From Clavelina lepadiformis (lineage: Eukaryota; Chordata; Ascidiacea; Aplousobranchia; Clavelinidae), in assembly GCF_947623445.1 (NCBI RefSeq), contig NC_135248.1:11665820-11729819 (forward strand): a stretch of 64,000 nucleotides of DNA. Reading direction: 5' to 3'. The notes under the pieces are model-generated. The model saw nothing but the letters and a program-made list of their open reading frames with translations, was not told the origin of the DNA and did not search any database. Position 1 is the first letter of the stretch, and every line of letters starts with the position of its first letter. The position numbers were made by a program, and so were the translations under genes. Shown in pieces: positions 35,397 to 46,508 of this stretch.

Positions 35397-38300
35397 CTAA
35401 ATTACACCAGTTGCAAACAATATAATCAAAGTAAGGATGATTAAGACAATAACTACAATAATAATAAGCATCTTTTTATTTTGCCAAAACATTTTTCTTT
35501 GAATGCGTTTGGCATTGACTTGAAAGGTGTTGGCCTGTAACAAATACAGAATATTGGCATTAATATCTATATAGTAGACAATAGTTGAACTTAATTTGTT
35601 CCTGAAAGCGTTTCAGGTGTTAGAATTTTTGCTTTATTGTTGCTGATTGATAAAGAAACCATTTGTTAAAATATTTTGTCCCTATTTTTGGCTGTGGAGT
35701 ACAAATGTACTTGTACATAATGTTTTTACACCAAATAGGAAACATCATTATCAAATGTAGGATCAAGATACCATGAAATAATATCAAAAATACGTATTCT
35801 GAAAGTTTTGTTACTTATCAGTACTGGTAGTAGTGATTTGACATGAGTTTATTAATTAGTTTAAAAAACTCAAACAACGTACGCTTGCTTGCAAGTCCTC
35901 TGTCTTGTCGACGAGATCATCTAATTTATCCCCACGTTCTAGGACTTTCTCGACATTAGCCCGCATGATTCCAGTGACCTCACCCACCTTGCATTAACAA
36001 AATCAAAGATTCCGTTAACTACGAAGTCTGGGTTATGTTCCCCACTTGACTGTTGGCATTTGTCAAGATCCCAACGCATGATCAAGATATAATGTAATAA
36101 AAATGGTTATCCTTCTTGTATAGTGTTAAAGATATTTGGAATTTTTACCTGTTTTTGCATTGTTGTGAGCTGATCACCTTTTCCACTGTTGAAATCATCC
36201 TGGTGATTATAGACTATGCATTACTACAAATTTCATTGCAAATTGCAATATCATAGCTTATTTGAAAGAGTTTAACATGAAACATACATAAACACATCAT
36301 ACAATAATACATTCTCAACAATTTATGCTTTGGCAATGTTCATATAGCAATAAATAATTAGCAGTTAGCACATACGAGGCTTGTTCAGAAACTATACGTC
36401 TGATTGTATTTTCATTTTACCACAAATAATACTATGCAGGCAAAGTGCTTTTGGTAAAAAGCAGCTTCATCTTATTTGCGCATGTATGAAACTTTTCAAT
36501 CCAGTCGCTGGGCATGTTTTTCTTTTTTCATGCATTTCAGTCGATATGTGTTGCGTGCTGCTTTGAACTTTTCTTTTTACATAAAATGACAGATCACATT
36601 GAACATAGATATCGCATTGTATTCTACCCACAGCTTTTTGACAGTCAAATTGAAAAAAATCAAGGATTCAGCAGACATTCATGAAAACAATAGTAACTGG
36701 TGTTGAGACATGGTTTCGACCTACAACACAAGTTCTAGTTATGTTGCAAGTACTCAGACCATTACCCGCTCAAACCAGCTACAGTCCTACATAAACCAAA
36801 TTTCTTGGTCAGGCTTCTACATTTTCTTGACTAGAGTTCAGTCTGACTTTTGGTTTTTCACTGATTTGAAAACCATGCCGAAATGGATGTAGTTTGTGCA
36901 ATGAAAAATAGATATCATAAAAGTGATGAAGGAGCTTCATAGCATTCCAGAGAAGGTGTTTGAAAGATGTTAATAGCAATGGTAGAGCTAGTGGGACAAG
37001 TTTGCTAACTCAAAAGAGGAATATTTCAAGAGCAATGAAACAAAAGTTACATATCAAATACATAGTACTGTGTTTTTGCGCCAAATAAACTGAAACTTTT
37101 TCAATACACCTCATATACCAAAGTAGTTTGCAAACTAGGCACTGCAGCCATTGTAGTTATAATTGCTAAACACAAGTTTAATACATATATACAAAATGCA
37201 TGCATAAAAAACAATACCATCAAGTTTCCAAGTGTTTTCCTAAAGTCTCTGTTGAATTCGAATGCATTTGCACTGGTAGCTCGTATTAAAAGGGAACCAG
37301 CATCTGTAAATTGTCTCTGAAGCTGGAATTAAAAAAATTACAACATTCATAAATAACCCAGTTGAAATGCAAGATAATTTAATAACCTTTTTTGAAATAT
37401 TAAAATTTTGAAATATTTTTGAAATATAGAACAAGCACACTAAAACCACATTTTGCCTGGGATAAGCAAACAAATGTTTCAACAAATTCCTATGCCATCT
37501 TATCTTTTATGTATTCCAGGTTCATTTTTATATTTGCTTGAAGCTAACAGTATAGCGGGTTCACTGAGCTCAGCACTTCCAGGATTAAATATTACAACTT
37601 ACAATTGTCCACAAAAGACCAATATAGAATTCAATAAAGAATTAGTGGTAAAGGAAGCACTGAAGCAGAGATACAGTAGTTATTAAAATTGCCTAAATGT
37701 TCAAGAAACAAGGAGAGTGTTGTTGATACTTCCTTTGTGAATACCATGTGCCCTCTCTAGCAAAGTGTTATCTACGCAAGAAGCTATTTTTAAATCTAAT
37801 TGTTATTTACTCAGTCGAGTTCTTCATTGTCAACAAATTTGAAAACAATTGTATCTCAAAATGATATTTTCCAAGTTTTCAAAGGCATTGATTAACATAT
37901 AATAATTGCCATACAGAATCATTTTTGTGTATGATTTATCCCTTACCAAGTAGTCAGTACTGTTTGTGAGTTTCGTCATATAACAATGCAATTTCTTAGA
38001 TGCAGTAATGTGAAACCATTTTTTAAACAAACATTGCTGCATTTAGTGCTTTCTTGTTTTCCATATTCACTCCGTTTTGTAGACCTTTACCCAGATATTC
38101 ATTACTGTTGTGCCACTTTATGCAAAATACGTATACTGGTTTATATATATACAGTATACATATTTACCGAAAATAAATCTACTGACTGGAAAAACCTGTA
38201 ACTCTACCATTCATTCATAATAACCCAAAACTAAATTCGATTTTCTCATGTCAGTGCCTGTAGAAGGTATTTCAATGAATAAAGCAAACCCTAGTCCAAT

Positions 38301-39171
38301 CTAATATATGATCTATGTTTAACTAGTCAAATCCAATATGATAAACCGCAGCCATTGCGAAAAAAACATCTATCGTCCATCACACTTACAGGAATAAATA
38401 CTGAGATCTTTTTTACTTTTGAAGAAACCATGCACTGGCTGTTGCCCAAAACCGGAATATTTGGGACTAAGAATAATAACATTTGAAAGTGACTCAACTG
38501 TCAACAATATGATGCCATTGCCAACGCATGCCACCTAACATAACAGTGACAGCTATGCATATTACTGATTTCAAAAATAAGCACAATTTTGTCATTGGCA
38601 TAATTGTACCTCTTCCAAAAACAAGTAAGGAACCCGTCTTCCCATATCTTTATCAGATGCACACAGGTATACAAGACCTTCATTTGTCACAGTGTGGAAC
38701 AATAGTCTGTGTATAAAAGTCTCATACATCATTTAGTAAAATGAAAAAGATATATATAAATGTATAACTTGTAGATTAAGAAGCTTTGAGCAAAAATTTA
38801 TTAACTTAAAATTGTATAATATTTATTTCATATTTTAATACATGGGATATTGCATTTCAAACCTAGAAGACTGGTAAAATATCTCGGTAAACATACAAAC
38901 ATTAACTTTAACATATAAACTATGACACACAAATGGTGAACAAAAAAATCAATAAAAGTTAGCGCAGAATAATCAAACCAAAGAATGATGAAAATTACAA
39001 ATAAAAACATTACAGAACTCACTCATCCTGAGGAAGAGTCGTTTTTCTGTTTCCAGCAGTGGGCAAATCAGCAAGGATACCACTTGCTTGAGCCTGCAGG
39101 TTTCCTGGGCCAATTATTTTGTCAACAAGAACTATACTCCCACGAGCAATACAACCATAAGTCAAAGGCAT
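35397..39171 (-). CDS. VAMP7-like longin R-SNARE
   Basis: Six exons in phase give 214 residues: 39171-39023, 38706-38610, 37322-37218, 36199-36149, 35987-35883, 35534-35397. The N-terminal longin domain is clear (MPLTYGCIARGSIVLVDK, LLFHTVTNEGLVYLCASDKD, PYLFLEELQRQFTDAG, AFEFNRDFRKTLGNLM). The R-SNARE motif runs from about residue 134 to 190 (GIMRANVEKVLERGDKLDDL), with the zero-layer Arg in LERGD. A single C-terminal anchor of about 20 residues follows FWQNKKM and the protein ends FATGVI. Such SNAREs drive fusion at late endosomes, lysosomes and the plasma membrane. The anchor and its basic-aromatic lead-in look more like VAMP8/endobrevin than human VAMP7, which ends in a longer tail. Intron 3 holds a mariner remnant. 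Confidence 0.93.
36375..37113 (+). mobile_element. Internally deleted mariner-family transposon in the SNARE gene intron
   Basis: Both ends carry similar inverted repeats: left CGAGGCTTGTTCAGAAACTA, right (minus strand) TGAGGTGTATTGAAAAAGTT. Both are flanked by TA (36373-36374 and 37114-37115), the mariner target. Inside, the plus strand keeps scraps of transposase: IVTGVETWF near 36680-36725 (mariner consensus IVTGDETW) and, near 36920-37030, ELHSIPEKVFERC and SKEEYFKS from the C-terminus. At 739 bp, against about 1.3 kb for full elements, it has lost much of the coding region and carries several stops. It lies antisense to the host gene between exons 3 and 4. Confidence 0.75.
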
Positions 39172-39415
39172 ATTGTTCTTGCTTAATATTTGCAGTGCTT
39201 AAATATATATCCTATAGTTAGAGCAGTATCAATTATCTGTTTTATACGCATAAAAGTAATTAATCAGTTTGGACCTAGCCATCTATGCCTAAACCTTCAA
39301 ATTGATAGTGGTCTACGCAACCATTATAGTACTGTATATAGGCATGATACAAATTTAATTATTCATGCAAATTCCTTTGGCATGAATTCAGTGCTTAAAA
39401 CAGTCTTTACAGATA

Positions 39416-40003
39416 CAGTCAAAATCGGTTAATCGCATATCGGTTAATCGCATACATCGGTTAATCGCATAGCATTGCATAATCCCAAACCATTCCCATT
39501 CACTTGTGAAGAAAATTCAACGGTTAATCGCATAAGGGTTAATCGTATAAATCGGTTAATCGAATAGGAATTCTTGATTGATTTGTAGACTTGTATCACT
39601 TAACCGCATATTTCCTTTGATGAAGTGTTAAGTTGCTGAAGATTATCCTCACCAATAAACAAAAATCGAAAAAAGGCCTTCTCTACAGTGATTATGAACC
39701 ACAAAACTACGTTTCATTTAAGGATTGTTACGGATGGTTACATCACAATAGAACAACAAGACTAATTTTTATTTAAGGATTGTTACGTCGCAAAGCGCAA
39801 ACCACGTGTCGAAATCGAAAAGAAGGAAGCTCACTTGTTGCGTCATAATGCATTGTGTCATTCCAAAAATCGGCGGAGGAGCAAGAATGCGTGCGCCGGT
39901 GTTTAAAAAAGAGAATAGCGGAGAAAATGTAGGAAATGCATACATCGGTTAATCGCATAAAAAAGCTTGGCAAATTGACTATGCGATTAACCGATTTCGA
40001 CTG
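39416..40003. mobile_element. Pogo/Tigger-like MITE (588 bp) with internal copies of its own terminal motif
   Basis: The left end CAGTCAAAATCGGTTAATCG and the right end (minus strand) CAGTCGAAATCGGTTAATCG match at 23 of 24 positions counting four more bases, and both flanks are TA (39414-39415, 40004-40005). CAGTC plus a TA target is typical of pogo/Tigger elements of the Tc1/mariner superfamily. The terminal word CGGTTAATCGCATA and close variants recur about six times inside: three in tandem at the left end, three near 39520-39565 and one near 39945. There is no coding capacity. It lies 245 bp upstream of the SNARE gene start codon. Confidence 0.8.
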
Positions 40004-40847
40004 TAATATGAACATCTAATAAATTAACTATAAAAGCACATGGAATTTCCTGAAAAACTTCCAACCAACTTCAACAAACATAGATCTCAAAAACCTGAGT
40101 TGAAAGTATGACAATTTTTGTAACTTTTATGAGTATAAACACTATGGTGTTAAAAAAACCTTTACTTTTTACCTTCTAAGCATTAGTTATGACTTTCATT
40201 TGCAAAATTATTTAACAGTTAGAAATATGCATTATGAAAGAAAACGTTCTTGTTTGTTGTTAAAAATGTTTTGGATCCAATGTTTTTCGAACAAAATTCT
40301 TGCCTTACTTGTTTCATTTGCATAAATCACACCAATAACATAATCAATTATTTACGAAATTTTGGCCTGGCAACCTAAGAACAAATTTGTTGGGTTTTAT
40401 CTTGTGCTCTGACCAGATAAGAAATAATAAGCAAAATAACAACATAGCACATAAATTACATTTATAATCAATTCTTTAAGAACATTTGCCCTGAAATCCT
40501 GAGAAAAAGATTTGTGGGGTTCTGATTTAGCTTACTGACTGAAAGAACTATTGTCCCAGGGCGCATAACGTATAACAGGCACGCCAAAGGTAAGTTTGGT
40601 GTACATAACGAGTACGACAGCGACATGTTATGAACAGCAATCTCTTAAAAAAGTAGACACTGATTGACTGTGCTCTCTTTTGTCAAAACAATATAAAAAT
40701 GGAAAAGAAAAGTGAAATTACTGTTGCCATGGTTTCAACACGGTTGCTCCAAGATGTGATTTACTGTGTGACGCTAACTTTCCAAGATCAAACCGAGTTT
40801 ACGCCACTTGAAAACTCATGTGGAATACACTTGTCTATATTGTAGAG

Positions 40848-41223
40848 CAGTGCTTTTCAACCTGTGGGACGGTACGCACTTGTGCGGTTGAAAAAAATTG
40901 CAGTGCGGATGACAAACGCGGTGCGGATGAGTGCGGATGAAAATTGTGCATATTTTTTACTTTTTCTGACTTGGAATTATTCAAACAAACTTATTCATTG
41001 AGCTTTGGAGCAAGAAGTTGTGCCTAACTGGTCTGAAATTGCCAGAAACATTCAGCAGCAACCGAGTCATTGATAAAAGTTGTTAAGTCTCTTCATTTGA
41101 ATGAAAAAGTGTTAAGTCTCTTCATTTTCTTTTGTGTAATAATTTTCGGTTGGTTTAAAGTGCGGATGAAATTTTTGCGAAAAAAAATGTGCGGATGGTT
41201 CTCAAAAAGGTTGAAAAGCACTG
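40848..41223. mobile_element. hAT-superfamily MITE (376 bp)
   Basis: The left end CAGTGCTTTTCAACCT and the right end on the minus strand CAGTGCTTTTCAACCT are the same 16 bp. They are flanked by a perfect 8-bp duplication TTGTAGAG at 40840-40847 and 41224-41231. The CAGTG start and 8-bp target size are the hAT signature. The interior repeats GTGCGGATGA words and has no coding potential. The perfect duplication suggests a fairly recent insertion. Confidence 0.88.
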
Positions 41224-41939
41224 TTGTAGAGTATGTTGTCTAAGGCGTAGCCTACTCAATACCGTGTTCCATAAGCTAAAATGGCGTGCTTTAGAGTTCA
41301 GGTTCGTAAATCTGCACTTATTAGGCCTAACTTGGACACAGAGCATATGTGCACCCAATTTTCAATTCATTAAGAGATTGAATTAGTGGAGCTGTGTAAT
41401 TTCCGCACCAGTGTGCAAACCCTTAGTCAGATATAGCGGTAAGTGTCGCACCGGCACGCACAAGATACATGCCGAACATTTTTATCTTCACGTCAATTTC
41501 TATAATAAATAAACAAAGAGTTCAGCCTTTTGTGCAGGCAATCACGCCAAAATTTGCTTCTTTGCGCGCACGATTTCTTCGAAAATTGCTGTACTTTCCA
41601 CTGGGTGCACCCCAGTCCCTGAGAGCATTCTTGTCCACCCGCACTTGTCGATTTTGGCTTATACGGCGCACACAACATCTTGTTGAAAACGGCCATACTC
41701 TACAGTCTGACCTCTTGTCTCTTAAAAACTCCAGAAATCAATCTGTCAGGCCAGGCTGCTTCGACCGCAAAAAATGATGAACAGCCTAATAAAAAACCAA
41801 ACGCCAAATTGCTTGCATCCTATAAATCCCGATTTGGTTGCTTTATCTACAGGGCTTGCTCAACAAATTAGCCTAGGTTAGTTATCATAATCTGACAATG
41901 CATCGAACTAGGCCTAGCCCTAGGCTACAGGGCGGTAAC

Positions 41940-42035
41940 CTAGGCTAGGCTAGGCTAGGCTAGACACTGTACAGAAAGAAAGTGAAATGAACGCAAGAAC
42001 TTAGGCTTAGGCCTAGGCCTAGGTCTAGGTTTTTC
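41940..42035. repeat. CTAGG / TAGGC simple repeats
   Basis: A run of five-base CTAGG units at 41940-41963 and a second, less regular GCCTAGG run at about 42001-42032. They are self-complementary in part because CCTAGG is a palindrome. Low-complexity sequence with no other feature. Confidence 0.7.
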
Positions 42036-42520
42036 AAGTCTTTGTTTGTTTACATTACGTAATTTGTCTTTGGTTTGGATGAAGGCAGCCAATAGACATC
42101 AAATCAACAAATATACTGTAGTAATGTAGTTTATCATTAAAGGTTTTTAAAGTGAGCAGCTATTAAAAAGATGAATTCAGAAAAACAAGTATTTATTAGA
42201 GTTCTAGAAAGTTAAAAAATTTCTGCTGCAGTTTTATGCGATAAATGCTCTTACGTTTTCATCATAAAACAAATACGCCATTAGCACTTCTATCATCACG
42301 ACCTATACGCAAAGAACATAGAAACAATGTTTTGTTTCGGTGAAAAGTAACACATTTTTTAACGGCTGACAATCTCTCTTAAATGAAATTCTGTATGTTT
42401 GCTTTTAAGTGATTTGATTCCACGATTTGAAATGTTGAATTTCTATTGGCTTTGTTTTTTCCTTTGGCGAAAATATAATAAAATATTTTCTTTTGCCACG
42501 GTGATCGTGGCGCCCGCAGC

Positions 42521-42560
42521 CATAGACTACAATAAAATATATGTTTTATAGTAGTCTATG
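42521..42560. repeat. Short hairpin with 17-bp arms
   Basis: Arms 42521-42537 (CATAGACTACAATAAAA) and 42544-42560 (TTTTATAGTAGTCTATG) pair at 16 of 17 positions around a 6-base loop. The flanks GCAGC and GCCGC add a little imperfect pairing. It may be the remnant of a MITE or a transcribed stem-loop; nothing in the sequence decides this. Confidence 0.5.
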
Positions 42561-43459
42561 CCGCAGCACTTGTCGGACTCACAATTTCAAAGACGTAAAC
42601 TTTGACATGCAAACAAATTAATTTCGTACATTCGAAAGTAGGAAAGTATTATAAATACGTAGGGTATAGTTTCCGTAAAGATAACATTGTCAGCCAGGAT
42701 TATTGGCAAAATTGTTGACCGCTGCAACTTACACCGCCTCGAGCAATTTTAACTCTAAACAAGTAAGCAGATAAAAATTCAAAACCGGTTATCAATGTGT
42801 TAGAGGTTTATAAGTCATGCAACAACAGTTAAGTGAATATTATGTTGCACTTACGGTAAAAATAATGACCAACAAGAACACTTTCACAACAGCATATTAC
42901 CAGGTTTTCATGTAAAAAGTCTCAAAATTGAAGCTTTTGTTGTAATTAGTTCAATGACATGAAGATAATGCCTATTGCCTGTAGTAACTGTATTAGGTAA
43001 ACGTTATGTAGGCTAAAATAGGTCAACAACAGAAAACAAAGACAAATACTAGTTATATGTATGTAATCTTAGTAAATAAGCCTAGGCCTTAACTGATTAA
43101 GCTAGCCTACTTAGCCTATTTATTGTTTGATGTTTAACTAACAAGGCCTATAGCCCTATATACTACAGTTTTATGTTAGCATAATTAGATAAAGCATTAA
43201 ACTTATCTGAAACTGTTCATTTTATCAGCAAAGTTCTTGGGTAATCAACAAGATTGAACGTGCGCAGAATGTCCATTTTACTAGGCCGAATATACCTTTT
43301 AGATATACTGTAGTTTTGTTTTACAGATTTTTAATTTGTGGTCATGGCAATGTCTTACTTGCGACCAGATACTGTAAATGATAACATAAAAAGAAAAGGA
43401 CAATAAATAAACTAGGTTAATATGAAATATAGGCTTAGAGGGTAGTTTTTTGTCCATTG

Positions 43460-45609
43460 ATGGTTACAGTTTTTCTCGGCTCCGCACGGCGGATTTTACG
43501 AGCATTTTACATCTGTGCTACATTGTACTTGCTTTACATCATTTGTCTCAAAAGGTTTGTATGGCGTTTTATACCATTTTGCGCTCAAAAAAACAAGGCA
43601 AAAATTCAACCAAAATGTTTTTTTCCGTTTAATTACTTGTTTAAAGCTTTATAGGCGTAACTGCGCGGTATTATTTAAGGCGGGTTTTTTAGTATAAACA
43701 GAACAGTCATTGATCTAGTTTTGTAAAAATTTGTACTCAGGTTTTCACTTGAAGAGCAACAGTCGCCCCAGAAAAATAAAGAAAAAGTAACCAATTGGCT
43801 TTGGCTTCTTTTGTGAGCAGAATGTTTTAAAAGCGACACACGCAGGAATGACAGATAAGTATCTGTTTTGATTGTTTTCACAGTATACAGAAGTTCCTAT
43901 ACCATCTATCTATTTACAAAACATTCCCAATTTAACTCCGCACACCTTTCGATACCTTTTGGAGCCGGATTATGACGTTGCATGCGGTATTTCTAGGAAT
44001 GGTAAAGCAAGGTGATTAATTTATCCACTGGCGTTTCGCTAATTCTATTTTGTAACAATAGTATTGGAATTTGGAAACATTGACTTTAATCTCCCCCGTA
44101 TTCGAATAAATGCAAAAACTTTGCTTTTTGCTTTAATTCTCTTGAACGCACTCGTCACAGATATCGTAGAGATTTGGTGAACGTTTCTCCTCCAACGGAT
44201 GAACCGAAAAAAGAGCAAGTAATAGGAACAGGAGGAAGAAACAATCGACCCTTGCTCGTCCTCTTTCTCATCCACAGCAAAGCGAACCATTTCAAGCATC
44301 GGCGAGTGATCCGTAAGACTTGGGGATCGGTTGGAAAAAGATTGTCAAAAGTGGGGCTGATTTTCTTGTTACGCTGCGTCAGTTTCGTCATCTTTACACC
44401 AAAAAGTTACTGTCTGATTGTAGCCTGCTTGGAGCCATATTAATAGGTTATGTTTTAATTTCGTTTATTCCAAGTATCTTTTGCATCGTTTAATTGTTTG
44501 CGCACAACTTTTCACTTAGATGGTATTCCTTCTTGGCAATCCTCAGAACGAAACACTGCAATCACTTTTACAAAGCGAAAACAAATTGTACGGAGATATT
44601 TTGCAGGAAGATTTCTACGAGACATACAGGTACTTATCAATCTGTTTTTCTTGTTAAATAGATTGATGAAAACGCACATGACAGTGACTTCATAGTACTT
44701 TTTTATATTCCAATTATAGGAATATCACATTGAAAGCGATAATGGCTTTAAAGTGGGCCTCTCTTTATTGCCCTCGTGCGGCGATTGTCACAAAAGCGGA
44801 CGACGATATGTTTGTTGGAACAATGGCCATCATTTCTAACATCATAAAGGGATGTAAGTTCTAGCTCTATACTTTATAGAAATACTTGTATGTTTAGGCT
44901 ATGTTTTAAATATGGGCTATGGCATAGGCATGAGTATATTACAGTTAAATACCTATGCAATGTCAGGGCTTATTTGCTAATCTACTTTTGTGTTTATTTT
45001 GCCGTTACAACTACTCAATACGATATAACACATGAGAAATTTAAATATCACGTAAGCTAGAAATATAGGCTACAATCCGCTTATACTTTCAGAGGAACGT
45101 TTGTTTATCAAATGTTTTGTGTTAAAAGTTATTCCCCGCCGCAAGTTGCTTCTCTGCAAGCCGGTTTTCAACGGACCAGTCCAAAGAGAAGGAAAGTACG
45201 CGGTGTCCCAGTCACTCTACAGCGTCACCACATGGCCACCATTTTGCTTTGGCGGCTGCTGGATGGCTTCAAATGATGTCATTAAAAAGCTCTATGAAAT
45301 TTCGTTGATGACTCCTCAAGTGAGCGAACGGGGAGGCGTGCATGTATGGTTGTTGATTACTAAAAGCTGTTGTGAGTTCTTAGTATTCTGTTTTGTCAAC
45401 AGATACATCTGGACGACGTTTACGTCACCGGCATTTTACGCACAAAAATCGGTCAAGGTTTACAACGCGTCGCCAACAGTCAGATCTTGTTTTGTCACGG
45501 GCGTGGCGATCCAAACTTGGTTTGGGCCTGGTGGAATGTGACGCAAGATACAACAAATTATTTTAAAACTTTTAAGGGCCGTGAGAAAATAATGGATTGC
45601 TTTTTATGA
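43460..45609 (+). CDS. Beta-1,3-galactosyltransferase-like glycosyltransferase, family GT31
   Basis: Eight exons in phase give 359 residues: 43460-43554, 43741-43786, 43884-44001, 44172-44350, 44520-44629, 44720-44853, 45129-45319, 45403-45609. It has the type II Golgi layout: a short basic cytosolic tail (MVTVFLGSARRILRAF), a membrane span (YICATLYLLYIICL), a stem, then the GT31 core: LLVLFLIHSKANHF, RRVIRKTWG, VFLLGNPQNETL, YGDILQEDFYETYR, ALKWASLYCP, the DDD metal motif in TKADDDMFV, WPPFCFGG and LDDVYVTGIL. It should transfer galactose or N-acetylglucosamine in beta-1,3 linkage in the Golgi lumen. The acceptor sugar cannot be read from the sequence. The start of exon 4 (44172 or 44232), its donor and the exon 7 acceptor were chosen by phase and by matching length to human B3GALT5. 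AATAAA lies at 45881-45886. Confidence 0.88.
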
Positions 45610-46508
45610 TTTACAGTTCCGAGCCTATACGGCGTGTTGGTTTGTTTACAAAAATCTTTATGTCAGCGTCGTCTTTCCAATGTGCTGCCCAGAAATTTAA
45701 TGCGTTAAGTTTTAGTGGAACTTTTTTCTATATTAACGTGTTTGAGCCTCTTTTGTAGAAAAAAATTCAATTTAAATTGTCATGTCATCCTGTTACTTAA
45801 AAACCGCCTATTTTCTTCAGTGGTGATAAACACATAACGTTCAATCCAGACAGATCATTGTTTAGCTAGGTGCTCCAGCTAATAAAATGAATTTTGCGAG
45901 CTAGCTTTATTATAGCTTTACTGTAATTTTTCCGATTTATTCCACAAACTCATCAATTTAATCACCTTTTTGTTTTACAAATGGCGTGTGTTCAAACCAT
46001 TAAAACTTTACGTCCGGAAAAACTGCGCAATTAATACTTACTTGTAAAAGTGCTGTCTGTACTTAAACGACTTAAAACGATTTGCCGTTATTTATACACA
46101 GAAATCATATTGATTAATCATTATCAAATACAATCCAAGCCACGCTATGGACAAAGTATATAAGAGCATGCCTCGCTGCGGCTTACTAGCAGTTGAAGGC
46201 TTGCGCATGACGTTAAACAACACGAGTAAAATTTTCTTAACATTGTAAGCCTACAACGTAAGCTACACTAAAGCAAGCTTGTTGTAAATGCAATGTGTGC
46301 TACTGCATTTCTATTTCAAATCGCTGAGAATGGGGTGAATATCTATGCGTGAATAGAAGTGGTGAATTGCAGAGCGTTCAAGTATTTTTGTTCAACCCAA
46401 GAAATTTTGGAACCCCACGCAAGGTCGATATGCTATCATTGTAATTGATTCTTTACCGAACAGATTATAAATAGTTTATAACCATTTTAAATCTGTCATA
46501 TTGTAAAA
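45610..46508. other. Intergenic between GT31 and the first FABP gene
   Basis: About 0.9 kb with no coding exon. The left part should hold the GT31 3' UTR (AATAAA at 45881-45886) and the right part the promoter and 5' UTR of the fatty-acid-binding protein gene. No other structure was seen. Confidence 0.55.

Larger units (their letters stand above)
39172..43459. other. Intergenic between the divergent SNARE and GT31 genes
   Basis: Four kilobases with no supported coding exon. It holds the pogo-like MITE (39416-40003), a hAT MITE (40848-41223), CTAGG-type simple repeats (41940-42035) and a short perfect-looking hairpin (42521-42560). The open frames near 41469-41871 show no recognisable domain. 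Confidence 0.55.

Noticed and set aside
38395-38465. Possible extra exon of the SNARE gene (minus strand).
   Set aside because: Exons 38706-38610 and 37322-37218 already join in phase across the longin domain without a gap, and adding this piece breaks the alignment.
44090-44171. A hydrophobic reading (LLFALILLNALV) as the GT31 membrane anchor.
   Set aside because: The true anchor is in the exon at 43460-43554, which joins in phase through two further exons; this stretch is intronic and ends in a stop.
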